Positions 1-8,763 of a stretch of 64,000 nt of DNA are shown here, in pieces. The stretch comes from CAXBMB01 sp052078155 (lineage in GTDB: Bacteria > Pseudomonadota > Alphaproteobacteria > Kiloniellales > DSM-21159). The stretch spans positions 682,001-746,000 of the forward strand of contig JBQJBP010000003.1 of assembly GCA_052078155.1 (NCBI GenBank). Reading direction: 5' to 3'. Position numbers and translations under genes: made by a program. The notes beneath the pieces are model-generated. The model ran no database searches. It had not been told where the DNA came from and worked only from the letters and a program-made list of their open reading frames with translations. How positions within the stretch are numbered: position 1 is the first letter of the stretch; the number at the start of each line of letters is the position of its first letter.

Positions 1-1590
1 AACACCTGGTCCGAGTTCAATCCCTGTAACGGCCATTTCCGCGAACTGGCAGAATTCGTCAAGAAAGGGGTGATTGAAGCGGGCGGCTTCCCGGCGGAGT
101 TTCCGGCCATGTCGCTGGGCGAAACCACGCTTCGGCCCACGGCCATGCTGTTTCGCAACCTTGCGGCCATGGAGGTAGAAGAATCAATCCGCGCCAACCC
201 CTGCGATGGTGTGGTGCTGCTGGTGGGCTGTGACAAGACCACCCCGGCACTGATGATGGGCGCAGCCAGCTGTGATCTGCCGACCATTGCTTTGTCCGGC
301 GGGCCCATGTTGAACGGCAAGTTCCGCGGCCAGGAAATCGGCTCCGGCACCAGCGTCTGGCAATACAGCGAAGCGGTCAATGCCGGGGAAATGTCCTTGG
401 CTGACTTCATGGCGGCCGAAGGGGGCATGTCCCGCTCCAACGGGCACTGCATGACCATGGGCACAGCCTCCACCATGGCCTCCATGACCGAGGCGCTGGG
501 TATGGGCCTGCCGGAAAATGCCGCCATTCCAGCCGCTGATTCCCGCCGCCGCCGTCTGGCCTATGCGGCTGGCATGCGTGCTGTCCAGATGGTCCATGAA
601 GACCTCAGAATGTCGAAGATCCTGACCCGTGAAGCCTTCCAGAACGCCGTGCGGGTCAATGGGGCCATCGGCGGCTCCACCAACGCCGTGGTTCATCTGC
701 TGGCCATCGCCCGGCGGGTGGGCGTTGAGCTCAACCTGGAAGACTGGGACGCCTGGGGCAAAGACGTGCCAACCATTGTCGACCTCATGCCCTCCGGTCG
801 GTTTCTGATGGAAGACTTCTACTACGCCGGCGGCCTGCCTACGGTGATCAAGGCGCTGGGGGACGCCGGTCTGCTGAACAAGGAAGCGCTGACGGCCAAC
901 GGCAAAGCCATCTGGGAGAACGTTAAGGATGCCGTAAACTACAATCCGGAGGTCATTCGTCCCCTGGACAAGCCCCTGGTGGAAAGCGGCGGCATCGCCG
1001 TGCTGCGTGGCAACCTGGCCCCCAAAGGCGCCATCATCAAACCCTCTGCCGCCACAGCAGACTTGATGCAGCACAAGGGTCGGGCTGTGGTCTTTGAGAA
1101 CATTGACGACTACAAAGCCCGCATCGAGGATCCGGATCTGGACATTGATGAGACCTGCATCATGGTCCTGAAGAATTGCGGACCCAAGGGCTATCCGGGC
1201 ATGTCGGAGGTGGGCAACATGGGCCTGCCGCCCAAGGTTCTGGCCAAGGGCATCAAGGACATGGTGCGCATTTCCGATGCCAGGATGAGCGGCACGGCCT
1301 ACGGCACAGTGGTTCTGCACACCAGCCCGGAGGCCGCTGCCGGAGGCACGCTGGCTCTGGTTCAAAACGGCGACATGATTGAACTGGATGTGGCGGGCCG
1401 CCGCCTGCATCTGGATGTGTCAGACGAAGAACTGCAACGCCGTCGTGACGCCTGGACCGCCCCGCCGCCGCCCATGAGCAGCGGCTATCAGAAACTCTAC
1501 TACGACACAGTCGTTCAGGCCGATGAAGGCGCGGATCTGGACTTCCTGCAGGGCTGTCGCGGGGCAGAAGTGCCCAGAGACTCTCACTAA
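1..1590 (+). CDS. IlvD/Edd-family sugar-acid dehydratase (5' end cut by window)
   Basis: The reading frame is open from base 1, so the N-terminus (roughly 50-60 residues by comparison with the usual 570-600) lies outside the window; the GTG at 70 is internal. The protein is an iron-sulfur dehydratase that converts aldonic acids or dihydroxy acids to 2-keto-3-deoxy products. The three cysteines expected to hold the cluster are visible: NPCNGH (Cys codon 25-27), GCDKTTP (229-231) and GHCMTMG (448-450). The C-terminal half carries the conserved SDARMSG segment. Both true IlvD and sugar-acid dehydratases (arabonate, xylonate) share these motifs. The pentose-oxidation genes further along the window favour an arabonate/xylonate dehydratase, but that substrate is inferred. 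It converges on the next gene across a terminator. Confidence 0.9.
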   Translation, partial: NTWSEFNPCNGHFRELAEFVKKGVIEAGGFPAEFPAMSLGETTLRPTAMLFRNLAAMEVEESIRANPCDGVVLLVGCDKTTPALMMGAASCDLPTIALSGGPMLNGKFRGQEIGSGTSVWQYSEAVNAGEMSLADFMAAEGGMSRSNGHCMTMGTASTMASMTEALGMGLPENAAIPAADSRRRRLAYAAGMRAVQMVHEDLRMSKILTREAFQNAVRVNGAIGGSTNAVVHLLAIARRVGVELNLEDWDAWGKDVPTIVDLMPSGRFLMEDFYYAGGLPTVIKALGDAGLLNKEALTANGKAIWENVKDAVNYNPEVIRPLDKPLVESGGIAVLRGNLAPKGAIIKPSAATADLMQHKGRAVVFENIDDYKARIEDPDLDIDETCIMVLKNCGPKGYPGMSEVGNMGLPPKVLAKGIKDMVRISDARMSGTAYGTVVLHTSPEAAAGGTLALVQNGDMIELDVAGRRLHLDVSDEELQRRRDAWTAPPPPMSSGYQKLYYDTVVQADEGADLDFLQGCRGAEVPRDSH

Positions 1591-1612
1591 AACTTTCCCG
1601 CTGAGACGGTTC

Positions 1613-1653
1613 GCCAAAAAAAGAAGGCGCTTTTGCCGAAGCAAAAGCGCCTT
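1613..1653 (-). terminator. Intrinsic terminator between convergent genes
   Basis: A perfect 13-bp stem (1624-1636 with 1641-1653) closes a 4-base loop. On the minus strand the loop is TTCG and the stem runs into a T-rich tract (1613-1623), so it is strongest for the enolase-family gene; on the plus strand the T run is short, but it probably stops both transcripts. Confidence 0.85.
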
Positions 1654-1680
1654 TGGCTTCCAGGAAGGAAGGGAATTGCG

Positions 1681-2817
1681 TTACTTCAGGCCAACGGGCA
1701 GCGGGCCTGACTGGTCGCTGAGCTCACTGATCTGATAGGTCGACTTGGCCAGCCAGTCGGGGCTGACTTCCACGCCCCAACCGGGCTGGTCAGTCACCGT
1801 GGCCTTGCCATCGACGATGCCGTAAGGGGACTCCACAAAGAGATCATCCTGCCAGGGGTAGTAGTCCGCCCCTTCAATGGCGAACTCCAGGTACTTACCG
1901 GCGTTGGGGATGGCCCGCAGCAGATGCATGGTAAAGAGCGTGACCATGGAGAGGTTGGCGCAATGGGGTGTCACGGGAACACCGGCGGCTTCCGCCATTT
2001 TGGCTACCCGCAACGTGCGGGTCATGCCGCCCAGATAGCAGACGTCGGGCTGCACCACATCCACAACCTTCTGGTCGATCATGCGCTGCCAGTCCGGCAG
2101 GTGGCAGTCCTGCTCCCCGCCCGTGACGTCAATGTCCAGCGCCTCTGTGACCTGTCGGGTCTGCTCATACTCCCAATAGAGGCAAGGCTCTTCGTAGTGG
2201 GAGATGCCGCTGTCCTGCAGCAGCTTGCCCACTTCAATGGCTCGGGCCGGCGTAAAGCCGGAGTTGGCATCGACCAGCAGATCAACCTCCCCCTTCATGG
2301 CCTTGGACATGGCCGCAACAATCTCTTCGGTCCGGCCGGGCCATTCATCCACGTCATGACCGCATTCGGCCCCGATACGGAACTTGAAAGCGTCATAGCC
2401 AAACTGATCGCGCAACCGGCTCAGCCGCTCAGCTTCCTGCTCGCCGGTAATGTCCCGCTTCATGGACGAGCCGTAGGCCCGGATCGTTCCCGGCGTTCCG
2501 CCGATCAATTCACAGACCGGCTTGCCTTCCAGCTTGCCGCGCAGATCCCACAGGGCCGTGTCCAGACCCCCGATGGCCCGGCGCAGATATGAGCCGGGGA
2601 ACTTGTGTTCCCGCTCCGTAATGATGTCCACAAGGTAATCAATGTTCAGCGGATCCTGGCCCAGAGCATAGGGAGCCACCTGGCGCTGAACCACCTGGGC
2701 GGTGATGTCTGCGTAATAGGGTGCAACCTGCCCCCAACCTTCCTGCCCCTCATCCGTGCGCACCCGCACAAAGCAGACAAACTCATCAGTGAAGGTTTCA
2801 ATACTGGCGATTTTCAT
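1681..2817 (-). CDS. Enolase-superfamily (mandelate racemase group) sugar-acid dehydratase
   Basis: A 378-residue protein of typical length for the mandelate racemase/muconate lactonising group, which abstracts the proton alpha to a carboxylate using Mg2+. Visible catalytic elements: K-x-R (FKFRIG, Lys145/Arg147), metal ligands Asp183 (VDANSG), Glu209/210 (YEEP) and Glu235 (GGEQD), and the Asp258/His285 dyad (QPD and TPHCAN). The Lys plus Asp/His arrangement is the one seen in acid-sugar dehydratases. The exact substrate cannot be read from sequence; proximity to an IlvD-type dehydratase suggests an aldonic or aldaric acid. It starts at ATG 2817 and is divergent from the MocR gene, with a 220-base gap that holds inverted AATTGG/CCAATT elements. 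Confidence 0.85.
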   Translation of the reverse strand: MKIASIETFTDEFVCFVRVRTDEGQEGWGQVAPYYADITAQVVQRQVAPYALGQDPLNIDYLVDIITEREHKFPGSYLRRAIGGLDTALWDLRGKLEGKPVCELIGGTPGTIRAYGSSMKRDITGEQEAERLSRLRDQFGYDAFKFRIGAECGHDVDEWPGRTEEIVAAMSKAMKGEVDLLVDANSGFTPARAIEVGKLLQDSGISHYEEPCLYWEYEQTRQVTEALDIDVTGGEQDCHLPDWQRMIDQKVVDVVQPDVCYLGGMTRTLRVAKMAEAAGVPVTPHCANLSMVTLFTMHLLRAIPNAGKYLEFAIEGADYYPWQDDLFVESPYGIVDGKATVTDQPGWGVEVSPDWLAKSTYQISELSDQSGPLPVGLK

Positions 2818-2971
2818 GGAGGCCTCAAAGAACTAGGGACTGAACTGCTGTGTCAAAAACCGCAAGCCACTGCACTGCAGGAGGCAGCCATCGGGCGGTG
2901 TCGGCGTTGGACAGAAACTCGGGGTGCCCCTCATGACAGAGGGGCGGATTGGATTTCACGGCAACCTACTT

Positions 2972-3023
2972 AAAATTGGTATCAAGAAAAGGTCCATTGT
3001 GATTAATTCTCCATTCCAATTTT
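2972..3023. promoter_or_regulatory. Inverted AAAATTGG/CCAATTTT repeat upstream of mocR
   Basis: AAAATTGG at 2972-2979 is mirrored by CCAATTTT at 3016-3023, and two TCCATT elements lie between them. AAATTGGT followed about a dozen bases later by TCCA recurs in the promoter of the polyamine operon (4522-4552). MocR regulators usually bind AT-rich repeated sites near their own gene, so this is a candidate autoregulatory site; inference only. Confidence 0.4.
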
Positions 3024-3040
3024 CAATCAGGATTGCCACC

Positions 3041-4522
3041 TTGAAAATCGAAGCCGGAGCTTTGCTCTCTTCCATCCGGATTGACCGGGACTCGGACCGA
3101 AAGATCTCGATCCAGCTCTACATGGGCCTGAAGGACATCCTGCTGTCAGGTGGATTAAGTCCGGGGGGGCGTCTGCCCGCCAGCCGAACGCTTGCTCAGG
3201 AAATCGGGGTATCCCGCACCACGGTGATTGACGCCCTCGACCGGCTGATTGCAGAGGGGTTGCTGGACTCGCGGGTGGGGTCGGGCACCTATGTCAGCGA
3301 AGCGCTGTCGGGCCGCCAGCACCAGGACCGGGGCAGTTCAGCTCCCCCGGTTGCTGCCACAAAGCCTCAATTGTCCCGCGCCACCACACAGGCAGCCAGC
3401 CATCTGGCACCACGGGCCTGGCTGCCGCACAAGTCCCAGGCCTTTGTCACGGCCCTGCCCGCCCTGGATGCCTTTCCCATGGCCCACTGGTCGCGCCTGT
3501 CAGCCCGGCACTGGCGCGGCGACCGGGAAGCGGTGATGGGATATGGCCACCCACTGGGCCATCAGGGTCTGCGCCGGGCCATAGCCACCCACCTCAACGC
3601 CAGCCGCGGAATCAAGTGCGACCCGGATCAGATCTTCATCGTGGCCGGCGCCCAGCAGGCCTTTTCCCTGGTCTCTTCCCTCATGCTCAATCCCGGTGAT
3701 CCGGTCTGGTTTGAAAATCCGGGGGCCATTGGCGCGCGCAACGCCTTCATTGCCAACGGCGCCAACCTGATCCCGGTGCCCATCGACAAGGACGGCCTGT
3801 GTGTGGCCGACGGACTGCGCAATTCCCCCCAGTTTCGACTGGCCTTCGTGACCCCGTCGCACCAGCAACCGCTGGGCTCTACAATGAGCCTGTCGCGGCG
3901 TCTGGAACTGCTGAAAGCTGCGGAAGCCGCCAACGCTTTCATTGTTGAAGATGACTATGACGGTGATTTCTTCTACGGCGATCAGCCGCTGCCCGCCTTG
4001 AAAAGCATCGATACCCAGGAGCGTGTCGTCTATGTGGGCACCTTCTCCAAATCTCTCTTCCCCTCGCTGCGACTTGGCTTTGTGCTTTCCCCGCGCGGGC
4101 TGGTGGAAACCTTTGAGCAGATGTCCTCACAATGGCTGAGCGGGGTCCCGACTGCCACCCAGGCCACCGTGGCGGATTTCATGAACGAAGGGCTCTTTGC
4201 CACTCACATCCGCATGATGCGCCGCACCTACAAAGCCCGGCATGACGCCTTGCTGGAGGCGACCCGCGGACTGCGGGATGTGATCGATATTCAGGAAGCC
4301 TCCAGCGGGTTTCATACCGTGGGATATCTGCCGGATGCTGTGGATGAAACCAACCTGGTTGCACGAGCGGCGCAGCAGGGTATTCTGCTGGCGGCGCTCA
4401 ATCGCTATTGCCTGTCACCCATAGCGAAAAAGGGCGTTGTGTTGGGGTTCGGCGGCGTCAACCCGGAGCAAATCCACAAAGGCGCTGAAGTTCTGGAGCG
4501 ATTGCTGCGAAACGAACTCTGA
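3041..4522 (+). CDS. MocR-family (PdxR-like) regulator: GntR helix-turn-helix plus aminotransferase domain
   Basis: About 493 residues from the TTG at 3041. An N-terminal winged helix of GntR type (about residues 15-85, with PASRTLAQEIGVSRTTV) is fused to a fold-type I aminotransferase-like domain. The pyridoxal-phosphate lysine is visible in TFSKS (Lys337 by this start), preceded by the EDDYDGDF motif. MocR proteins sense amino compounds or PLP adducts and switch nearby catabolic or vitamin B6 genes. The frame is open back to 2924, but the upstream stretch is AT-rich, reads like non-coding DNA and holds an inverted repeat; CAGGA before 3041 is a weak ribosome site. The polyamine-type ABC/oxidase operon begins 152 bases downstream in the same direction and is the likely target. 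Confidence 0.88.
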   Translation: MKIEAGALLSSIRIDRDSDRKISIQLYMGLKDILLSGGLSPGGRLPASRTLAQEIGVSRTTVIDALDRLIAEGLLDSRVGSGTYVSEALSGRQHQDRGSSAPPVAATKPQLSRATTQAASHLAPRAWLPHKSQAFVTALPALDAFPMAHWSRLSARHWRGDREAVMGYGHPLGHQGLRRAIATHLNASRGIKCDPDQIFIVAGAQQAFSLVSSLMLNPGDPVWFENPGAIGARNAFIANGANLIPVPIDKDGLCVADGLRNSPQFRLAFVTPSHQQPLGSTMSLSRRLELLKAAEAANAFIVEDDYDGDFFYGDQPLPALKSIDTQERVVYVGTFSKSLFPSLRLGFVLSPRGLVETFEQMSSQWLSGVPTATQATVADFMNEGLFATHIRMMRRTYKARHDALLEATRGLRDVIDIQEASSGFHTVGYLPDAVDETNLVARAAQQGILLAALNRYCLSPIAKKGVVLGFGGVNPEQIHKGAEVLERLLRNEL

Positions 4523-4566
4523 AATTGGTCTGAACATTTATCCAAAATGGATATATTTCACAGTCC
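4522..4566. promoter_or_regulatory. Nested dyad in the promoter of the amine operon
   Basis: ATCCA-AAA-TGGAT (4540-4552) sits inside a wider ATTGG (4524-4528) / CCAAT (4564-4568) pair. AAATTGGT with a following TCCA repeats the arrangement upstream of mocR, so both may be MocR sites. A possible -10 element TACAAT lies near 4603. Confidence 0.4.
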
Positions 4567-4674
4567 AATAAAAAACTAGAGTTCATTTGCGAACAATCCG
4601 CTCTACAATAAGAACATTCAAACAAAGAAATCTGCCCGCAGCAAAAGTCTGAGGGCAACAACAGGGAGACTGTG

Positions 4675-5751
4675 ATGCGTTTGAAAGCAACCTTTGCCAG
4701 CTTACTAGCGGCAACAATTCTATCCACAGCTTCAGCGGCCAATGCAGAAGATCTGCGGCTTCTGACCTGGGGTTCCTATGCCCCGGAAGGTGTGATCAAG
4801 CTCTTTGAAGAAAAGTATCCGGACATCAAAGTCCAGGTGACCTTCTCCAACAACGAAGAAATGGTCGCCAAACTGCGCGCCACCGGCGGTGCCGGATTCG
4901 ATCTGGCTCAGCCCAGCCATGACCGCATCTACGGCGCCCAGCTGGAATACGACATCTACAAGCCCATGGACCTGTCCAAGATCGATACTTCGGTCATGGA
5001 ACCCAGCCTGCTGGAAGGCGTGAAAGCCAACACCACCATCGACGGTGAAGTCTATTCCGTTCCCCACGTCTGGGGCACATCCGGTCTGATGGCCAACAAG
5101 ACCAAAGCACCTGACCTCAAAGGCTGGGGCGATCTCTGCGATCCCAAGTACAAAGGCAAGACCTCCATGCGCCTGAAGCGCACCATCTTGCTGGGCACCG
5201 CCTTTGCCATGGGTGAAGATCCCTTCGCCGCCTATGCAGACCTGGACAAGTACCAGGCCATTCTGGACAAGGTGGTCGACAAGCTGATCGCCTGTAAAGA
5301 CAACATCAAAGCCTACTGGAAAGGTGGCGACGATCTCTCCGCCATGATGCTGTCCGGTGAAATCTACGGCTCTGAAACCTGGGATTCCACTGCTTACAAA
5401 CTCTACAACCAGGATCAGAACATCGTCTTCGTGCCGCCCGAAACCGGCGCACTGGCCTGGATCGATACCTTCACCCTGCCTCGCAAAGGCAAGGCTGATG
5501 ACGCTGCATACAAGTGGATCAACTTCGTGATGCAGCCTGAAATCGTCAAAATGATGTCTGCCAGCACCGGCTCCATTGCTGCCGTTAAAGGCGGCAAAGC
5601 CCTGCTGCCCGATGACAAGAAAGCTGCTGTGAACGCCGCTTTCTCTGACGCGGACATCGCCAACCTCAAGTTCTTCGCCAACATTCCTCCAGGTGTTGAG
5701 GACATGGAAGGCAAAGCCCTTGAAAAAATCAAAGCAGCAACCGGCGGCTGA
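4675..5751 (+). CDS. Periplasmic binding protein of polyamine-type ABC importer
   Basis: 358 residues from ATG 4675 (AGGGAGA ribosome site; an in-frame GTG lies one codon earlier). A Sec signal peptide ends near ANA-ED (about residue 25). The mature part resembles the PotD/PotF group: LLTWGSYAPEG at its start, PHVWGTSGLM in the hinge region and AWIDTFTLP near the C-terminal lobe. Such proteins capture putrescine, spermidine or related cations in the periplasm and hand them to the inner-membrane transporter. The ATPase and two permeases follow in the same direction, with an intercistronic hairpin in between. Family assignment is firm; the ligand is not, and the oxidases in the operon suggest an amino-alcohol or polyamine. 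Confidence 0.9.
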   Translation: MRLKATFASLLAATILSTASAANAEDLRLLTWGSYAPEGVIKLFEEKYPDIKVQVTFSNNEEMVAKLRATGGAGFDLAQPSHDRIYGAQLEYDIYKPMDLSKIDTSVMEPSLLEGVKANTTIDGEVYSVPHVWGTSGLMANKTKAPDLKGWGDLCDPKYKGKTSMRLKRTILLGTAFAMGEDPFAAYADLDKYQAILDKVVDKLIACKDNIKAYWKGGDDLSAMMLSGEIYGSETWDSTAYKLYNQDQNIVFVPPETGALAWIDTFTLPRKGKADDAAYKWINFVMQPEIVKMMSASTGSIAAVKGGKALLPDDKKAAVNAAFSDADIANLKFFANIPPGVEDMEGKALEKIKAATGG

Positions 5752-5774
5752 TCCGTCTGACCTCTGCTAAAAAG

Positions 5775-5816
5775 GAAACGCTGCACGGTGGCATGACTGA
5801 AACCGTGCAGCGTTTC
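5775..5816 (+). terminator. Intercistronic hairpin after the binding-protein gene
   Basis: A perfect 15-bp stem (5775-5789 with 5802-5816) and 12-base loop, followed by TTCCTTCC. The lack of a solid T run suggests a partial terminator or 3' mRNA stabiliser that keeps binding-protein message in excess over the membrane components. Confidence 0.7.
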
Positions 5817-5882
5817 TTCCTTCCGCCCTATCCTGGCGCGGAAGAACCTCTGTAACAGCTTCGATACCCGGTGAGCCTCTGT

Positions 5883-6998
5883 ATGACCTCCTCCCCAGCC
5901 TATGACCTTGAATGCACCAACCTGTCCAAGCGCTTTGCGACAGTTCGTGCGGTAGACGATGTGTCTTTCAACATCCCCAGCGGCTCTTTCTTTTCCATTC
6001 TGGGTCCGTCGGGCTGTGGCAAGACCACCCTGATGCGCATGATCGCCGGGTTTGAAGATCCCAGCGCCGGGGACATCAAGATCAAAGGCAAGTCAGTCCT
6101 GCAGCTGCCACCCAACAAGCGCAACGTGAAAATGGTCTTCCAGCACCTGGCGCTCTTCCCCATGATGAATGTCTACGAGAACATTGCCTATGGGTTGAAA
6201 TGCAACGGGGTTGGCAAAGCCGAGATCGACAGCAAGGTCAAAGACGTGCTGGAACGCATCTCCCTGCCCGATGTGGCAGAGCGGGAAATTCACCAACTGT
6301 CCGGTGGTCAGAAACAGCGCATTGCCATTGCCCGCTGCATGGTTCTGGATCCGGACGTGCTGCTGCTGGATGAGCCCCTCGGCGCGCTGGATCTCAAGCT
6401 GCGCGAGGCCATGAAGATCGAACTGAAACTGCTGCAGCATCAGTTCAACACCACCTTCATCTACATCACCCACGATCAGTCCGAAGCCCTGGTCATGTCC
6501 GACAACGTGGCGGTCATGAACAACGGCAAGTTTGAACAGATCGGCACCCCGCAGGAACTCTATCATGCGCCCAGTTCGGCCTTCGTGGCCGGGTTCGTCG
6601 GCAACACCAACCGCTGGCAGGGCAAAGCCATCGACGTGGACGGCAAGACCGTGAAGGTGGAGACCGACGCCGGTCTCAGCATGGTCTGCGCCAATGCCAC
6701 AGAAGCCACCATTTCCGCAGGCAGCCGGGTGAACATTTTCATCCGTCCTGAATTCGTCAATGCCGAGCGCCTGTCCCAGGCTGCCGGCACCAGCGACAGC
6801 GCCAACAGCAACATCATCGAAGGCACCGTCGACAGCCAGCTGTTCAACGGCGCCAACAGCCAGATCCTGGTGCGCGATGGCTCCAACGAACTGATCGAAG
6901 TGGACGTCACCCACACCGGTGGTTCCGACGATCTTCGCCCGGGCGAGAAAGTGCGTCTTACCTGGTCTTCCGACCAGGCCATGTGCTTTGCAGAGTAA
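5883..6998 (+). CDS. ABC transporter ATPase, polyamine type (PotA-like)
   Basis: 371 residues from ATG 5883; GGTGAG just upstream is a good ribosome site, though GTG 5871 is in frame. The nucleotide-binding domain shows Walker A (GPSGCGKTT), the signature LSGGQKQR, Walker B with LLLDEPLGALD, and the switch histidine in THDQSEAL. A C-terminal region of about 130 residues is the TOBE-type domain typical of PotA/MalK ATPases (FIRPE and a late VDVTHTG stretch). It energises the importer formed with the two permeases that follow; the next gene starts 11 bases after its stop. Confidence 0.92.
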   Translation: MTSSPAYDLECTNLSKRFATVRAVDDVSFNIPSGSFFSILGPSGCGKTTLMRMIAGFEDPSAGDIKIKGKSVLQLPPNKRNVKMVFQHLALFPMMNVYENIAYGLKCNGVGKAEIDSKVKDVLERISLPDVAEREIHQLSGGQKQRIAIARCMVLDPDVLLLDEPLGALDLKLREAMKIELKLLQHQFNTTFIYITHDQSEALVMSDNVAVMNNGKFEQIGTPQELYHAPSSAFVAGFVGNTNRWQGKAIDVDGKTVKVETDAGLSMVCANATEATISAGSRVNIFIRPEFVNAERLSQAAGTSDSANSNIIEGTVDSQLFNGANSQILVRDGSNELIEVDVTHTGGSDDLRPGEKVRLTWSSDQAMCFAE

Positions 6999-7009
6999 GA
7001 GGGCAGGTC

Positions 7010-7879
7010 ATGGTTCAAAAAGACGTCAAACGTCTCTCCCTCATTCTGCTCTTTACGCCCTTTGCGCTCTGGATTTCGCTGCTGATCATCCTTCCCCATG
7101 TGGGCATGGTGGTGCTGTCTCTGCGAGAGAAAGTGGCCCCGCGGGTCTATGAATTCGGGCTGGCCAACTACATCGACTTCATCAACGAGCCCATCTACTG
7201 GAACACCCTGCTGCGCACAGGTTCCATGTCTTTGCTGGTGACCTTTCTCGCCCTCATCATCGGCTTTCCGATCGCCTACTACATTGCAAAGATTGCCGGG
7301 AAACGGGCCAAGGGCGGACTCTTCCTGCTCTGTCTGGTGCCGTTGTGGGTTTCGGACCTGATTCGGGCCTTCGGCTGGATCCTGCTGCTGCGGGAAACCG
7401 GCGTGATCTCCAGCTTCCTGCAGTGGTCCGGTATTGTTTCCGGCCCGATAGAGTTTCTCTACAACGACGTGACCGTGATCATTGGTCTCGTCTACACCGT
7501 GATCCTCTTCATGATCGTGCCACTGGTCTCCACCCTGGACGGCATGGACGATTCCATGGTGGAAGCCGGCTACAATCTGGGCGGTAACGGCTTTACGGTC
7601 CTGCGGCGCATCATCGTGCCCTATGCCATGCCGGGCATTGTCTCCGGCTGCATCGTGGTCTTCATGCTGACAGCGGGCAGTTACCTGACCCCCATCTTAC
7701 TGGGGGGCAAAAACTCCAGCTGGTTTACGGAACAGATCTACGATCAGTTCATCACCCGCTTTAACTGGGAATCCGGGGCCGCCTTCGGCTTCGTTCTGCT
7801 GGCCTTCACCTCTCTGGTGGTTTGGCTGGGTCTGCGCCTCTCCGGCCAGTCCCTCGCCAATACCGTCGCCAAGAGCTAA
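7010..7879 (+). CDS. ABC transporter permease, polyamine type (PotB-like)
   Basis: 289 residues from ATG 7010, preceded by AAGAGGGCAGG; the frame is open back to a GTG at 6983 inside the previous gene. An N-terminal hydrophobic segment (LILLFTPFALWISLLII) is followed by five more membrane segments. The cytoplasmic coupling loop is seen as the EAGYNLGGNGFTVLRRIIVP region, the EAA motif that docks on the ATPase. First of the two permease subunits. Confidence 0.9.
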   Translation: MVQKDVKRLSLILLFTPFALWISLLIILPHVGMVVLSLREKVAPRVYEFGLANYIDFINEPIYWNTLLRTGSMSLLVTFLALIIGFPIAYYIAKIAGKRAKGGLFLLCLVPLWVSDLIRAFGWILLLRETGVISSFLQWSGIVSGPIEFLYNDVTVIIGLVYTVILFMIVPLVSTLDGMDDSMVEAGYNLGGNGFTVLRRIIVPYAMPGIVSGCIVVFMLTAGSYLTPILLGGKNSSWFTEQIYDQFITRFNWESGAAFGFVLLAFTSLVVWLGLRLSGQSLANTVAKS

Positions 7880-7893
7880 GGAGGGCTGGAACC

Positions 7894-8754
7894 ATGCTGT
7901 CTCGCAACAAAAACTCGGCCTTCCTCTGGGGCTATCGTCTCTACGTTCTGGCTTTCTTCCTCTTCCTGGCCGGACCGCTGATCTCCGCTGGCAGTTTTGC
8001 CTTTAACGACTCTCTCTTCCCGGCCCTGCCGTGGCAGGGGTTCACCCTGGACTGGTTCTTCAATGACACGGAACCCAAGCTGGGCATGTTCCACGACCGG
8101 CGCCTGCTGAACGGACTCTATTACTCCTTCATCATCGCCCTTTGTGTGTCTCTGCTGTCGGTCTTTGTCGGCACCTGCAACGCCTTTCTCTTTGTGCGCT
8201 GCTCCTTCCCGGCCAAGAACTTCTTCTACATCATGACCATCCTGCCTCTGGTCATTCCCGGGGTGATCCTGGGCATCTCCATTCTGGTGCTGGCCAGCAC
8301 CGTGGCCAATGGTCTGGAAAGAAACTACGACATCGAGCTGGAGTTCCTGCGGCCGGGCATCATCCTTGTGGTGCTGGGGCAGTTCTCCTTCATCACCACC
8401 ATCACCTCCCTGGTGATATCCGCCCGGCTGAAAAAGTTCGACCTGTCCATGGAAGAAGCCGCCTTCAATCTGGGGGCCAGCCGGGTGCGGGTGCTGCAAA
8501 CCGTCACCCTGCCCTTCCTGCGCCCGGCCATGATCGCCGCCGGGATCGTGGCGTTCCTGGTGTCTTTCGAGAACTTTAACACCACACTCTTCCTGGTGGG
8601 CTCGGAGTCTCCGCTGACCATCACCATGTATGACCGCATGGCCAAGGTGGGCTCCACGCCGGTGATGAATGCCGTCTCCTTCTTCCTGATGGTGGGCTCT
8701 GGCCTGCTGGCGCTGCTGACGGTCTTCCTGCAGCGGGACAAGAACGCAGGGTAG
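7894..8754 (+). CDS. ABC transporter permease, polyamine type (PotC-like)
   Basis: 286 residues from ATG 7894 with an AAGGAGG ribosome site 14 bases after the previous stop; an upstream in-frame start at 7822 would overlap the preceding gene. Six membrane segments are apparent, with the coupling loop EEAAFNLGASRVRVLQTVTLP. It pairs with the preceding permease to form the membrane channel. The GMC oxidoreductase starts 9 bases downstream, so transport and oxidation are co-transcribed. Confidence 0.9.
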   Translation: MLSRNKNSAFLWGYRLYVLAFFLFLAGPLISAGSFAFNDSLFPALPWQGFTLDWFFNDTEPKLGMFHDRRLLNGLYYSFIIALCVSLLSVFVGTCNAFLFVRCSFPAKNFFYIMTILPLVIPGVILGISILVLASTVANGLERNYDIELEFLRPGIILVVLGQFSFITTITSLVISARLKKFDLSMEEAAFNLGASRVRVLQTVTLPFLRPAMIAAGIVAFLVSFENFNTTLFLVGSESPLTITMYDRMAKVGSTPVMNAVSFFLMVGSGLLALLTVFLQRDKNAG

Positions 8755-8763
8755 GTCTCCGCC

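Noticed and set aside
184..1410. 408-codon open frame opposite the IlvD-type gene
   Set aside because: It lies antisense to a clearly conserved gene, has His/Gly/Val-rich low-complexity content and no family pattern; such frames arise from GC-biased third codon positions.
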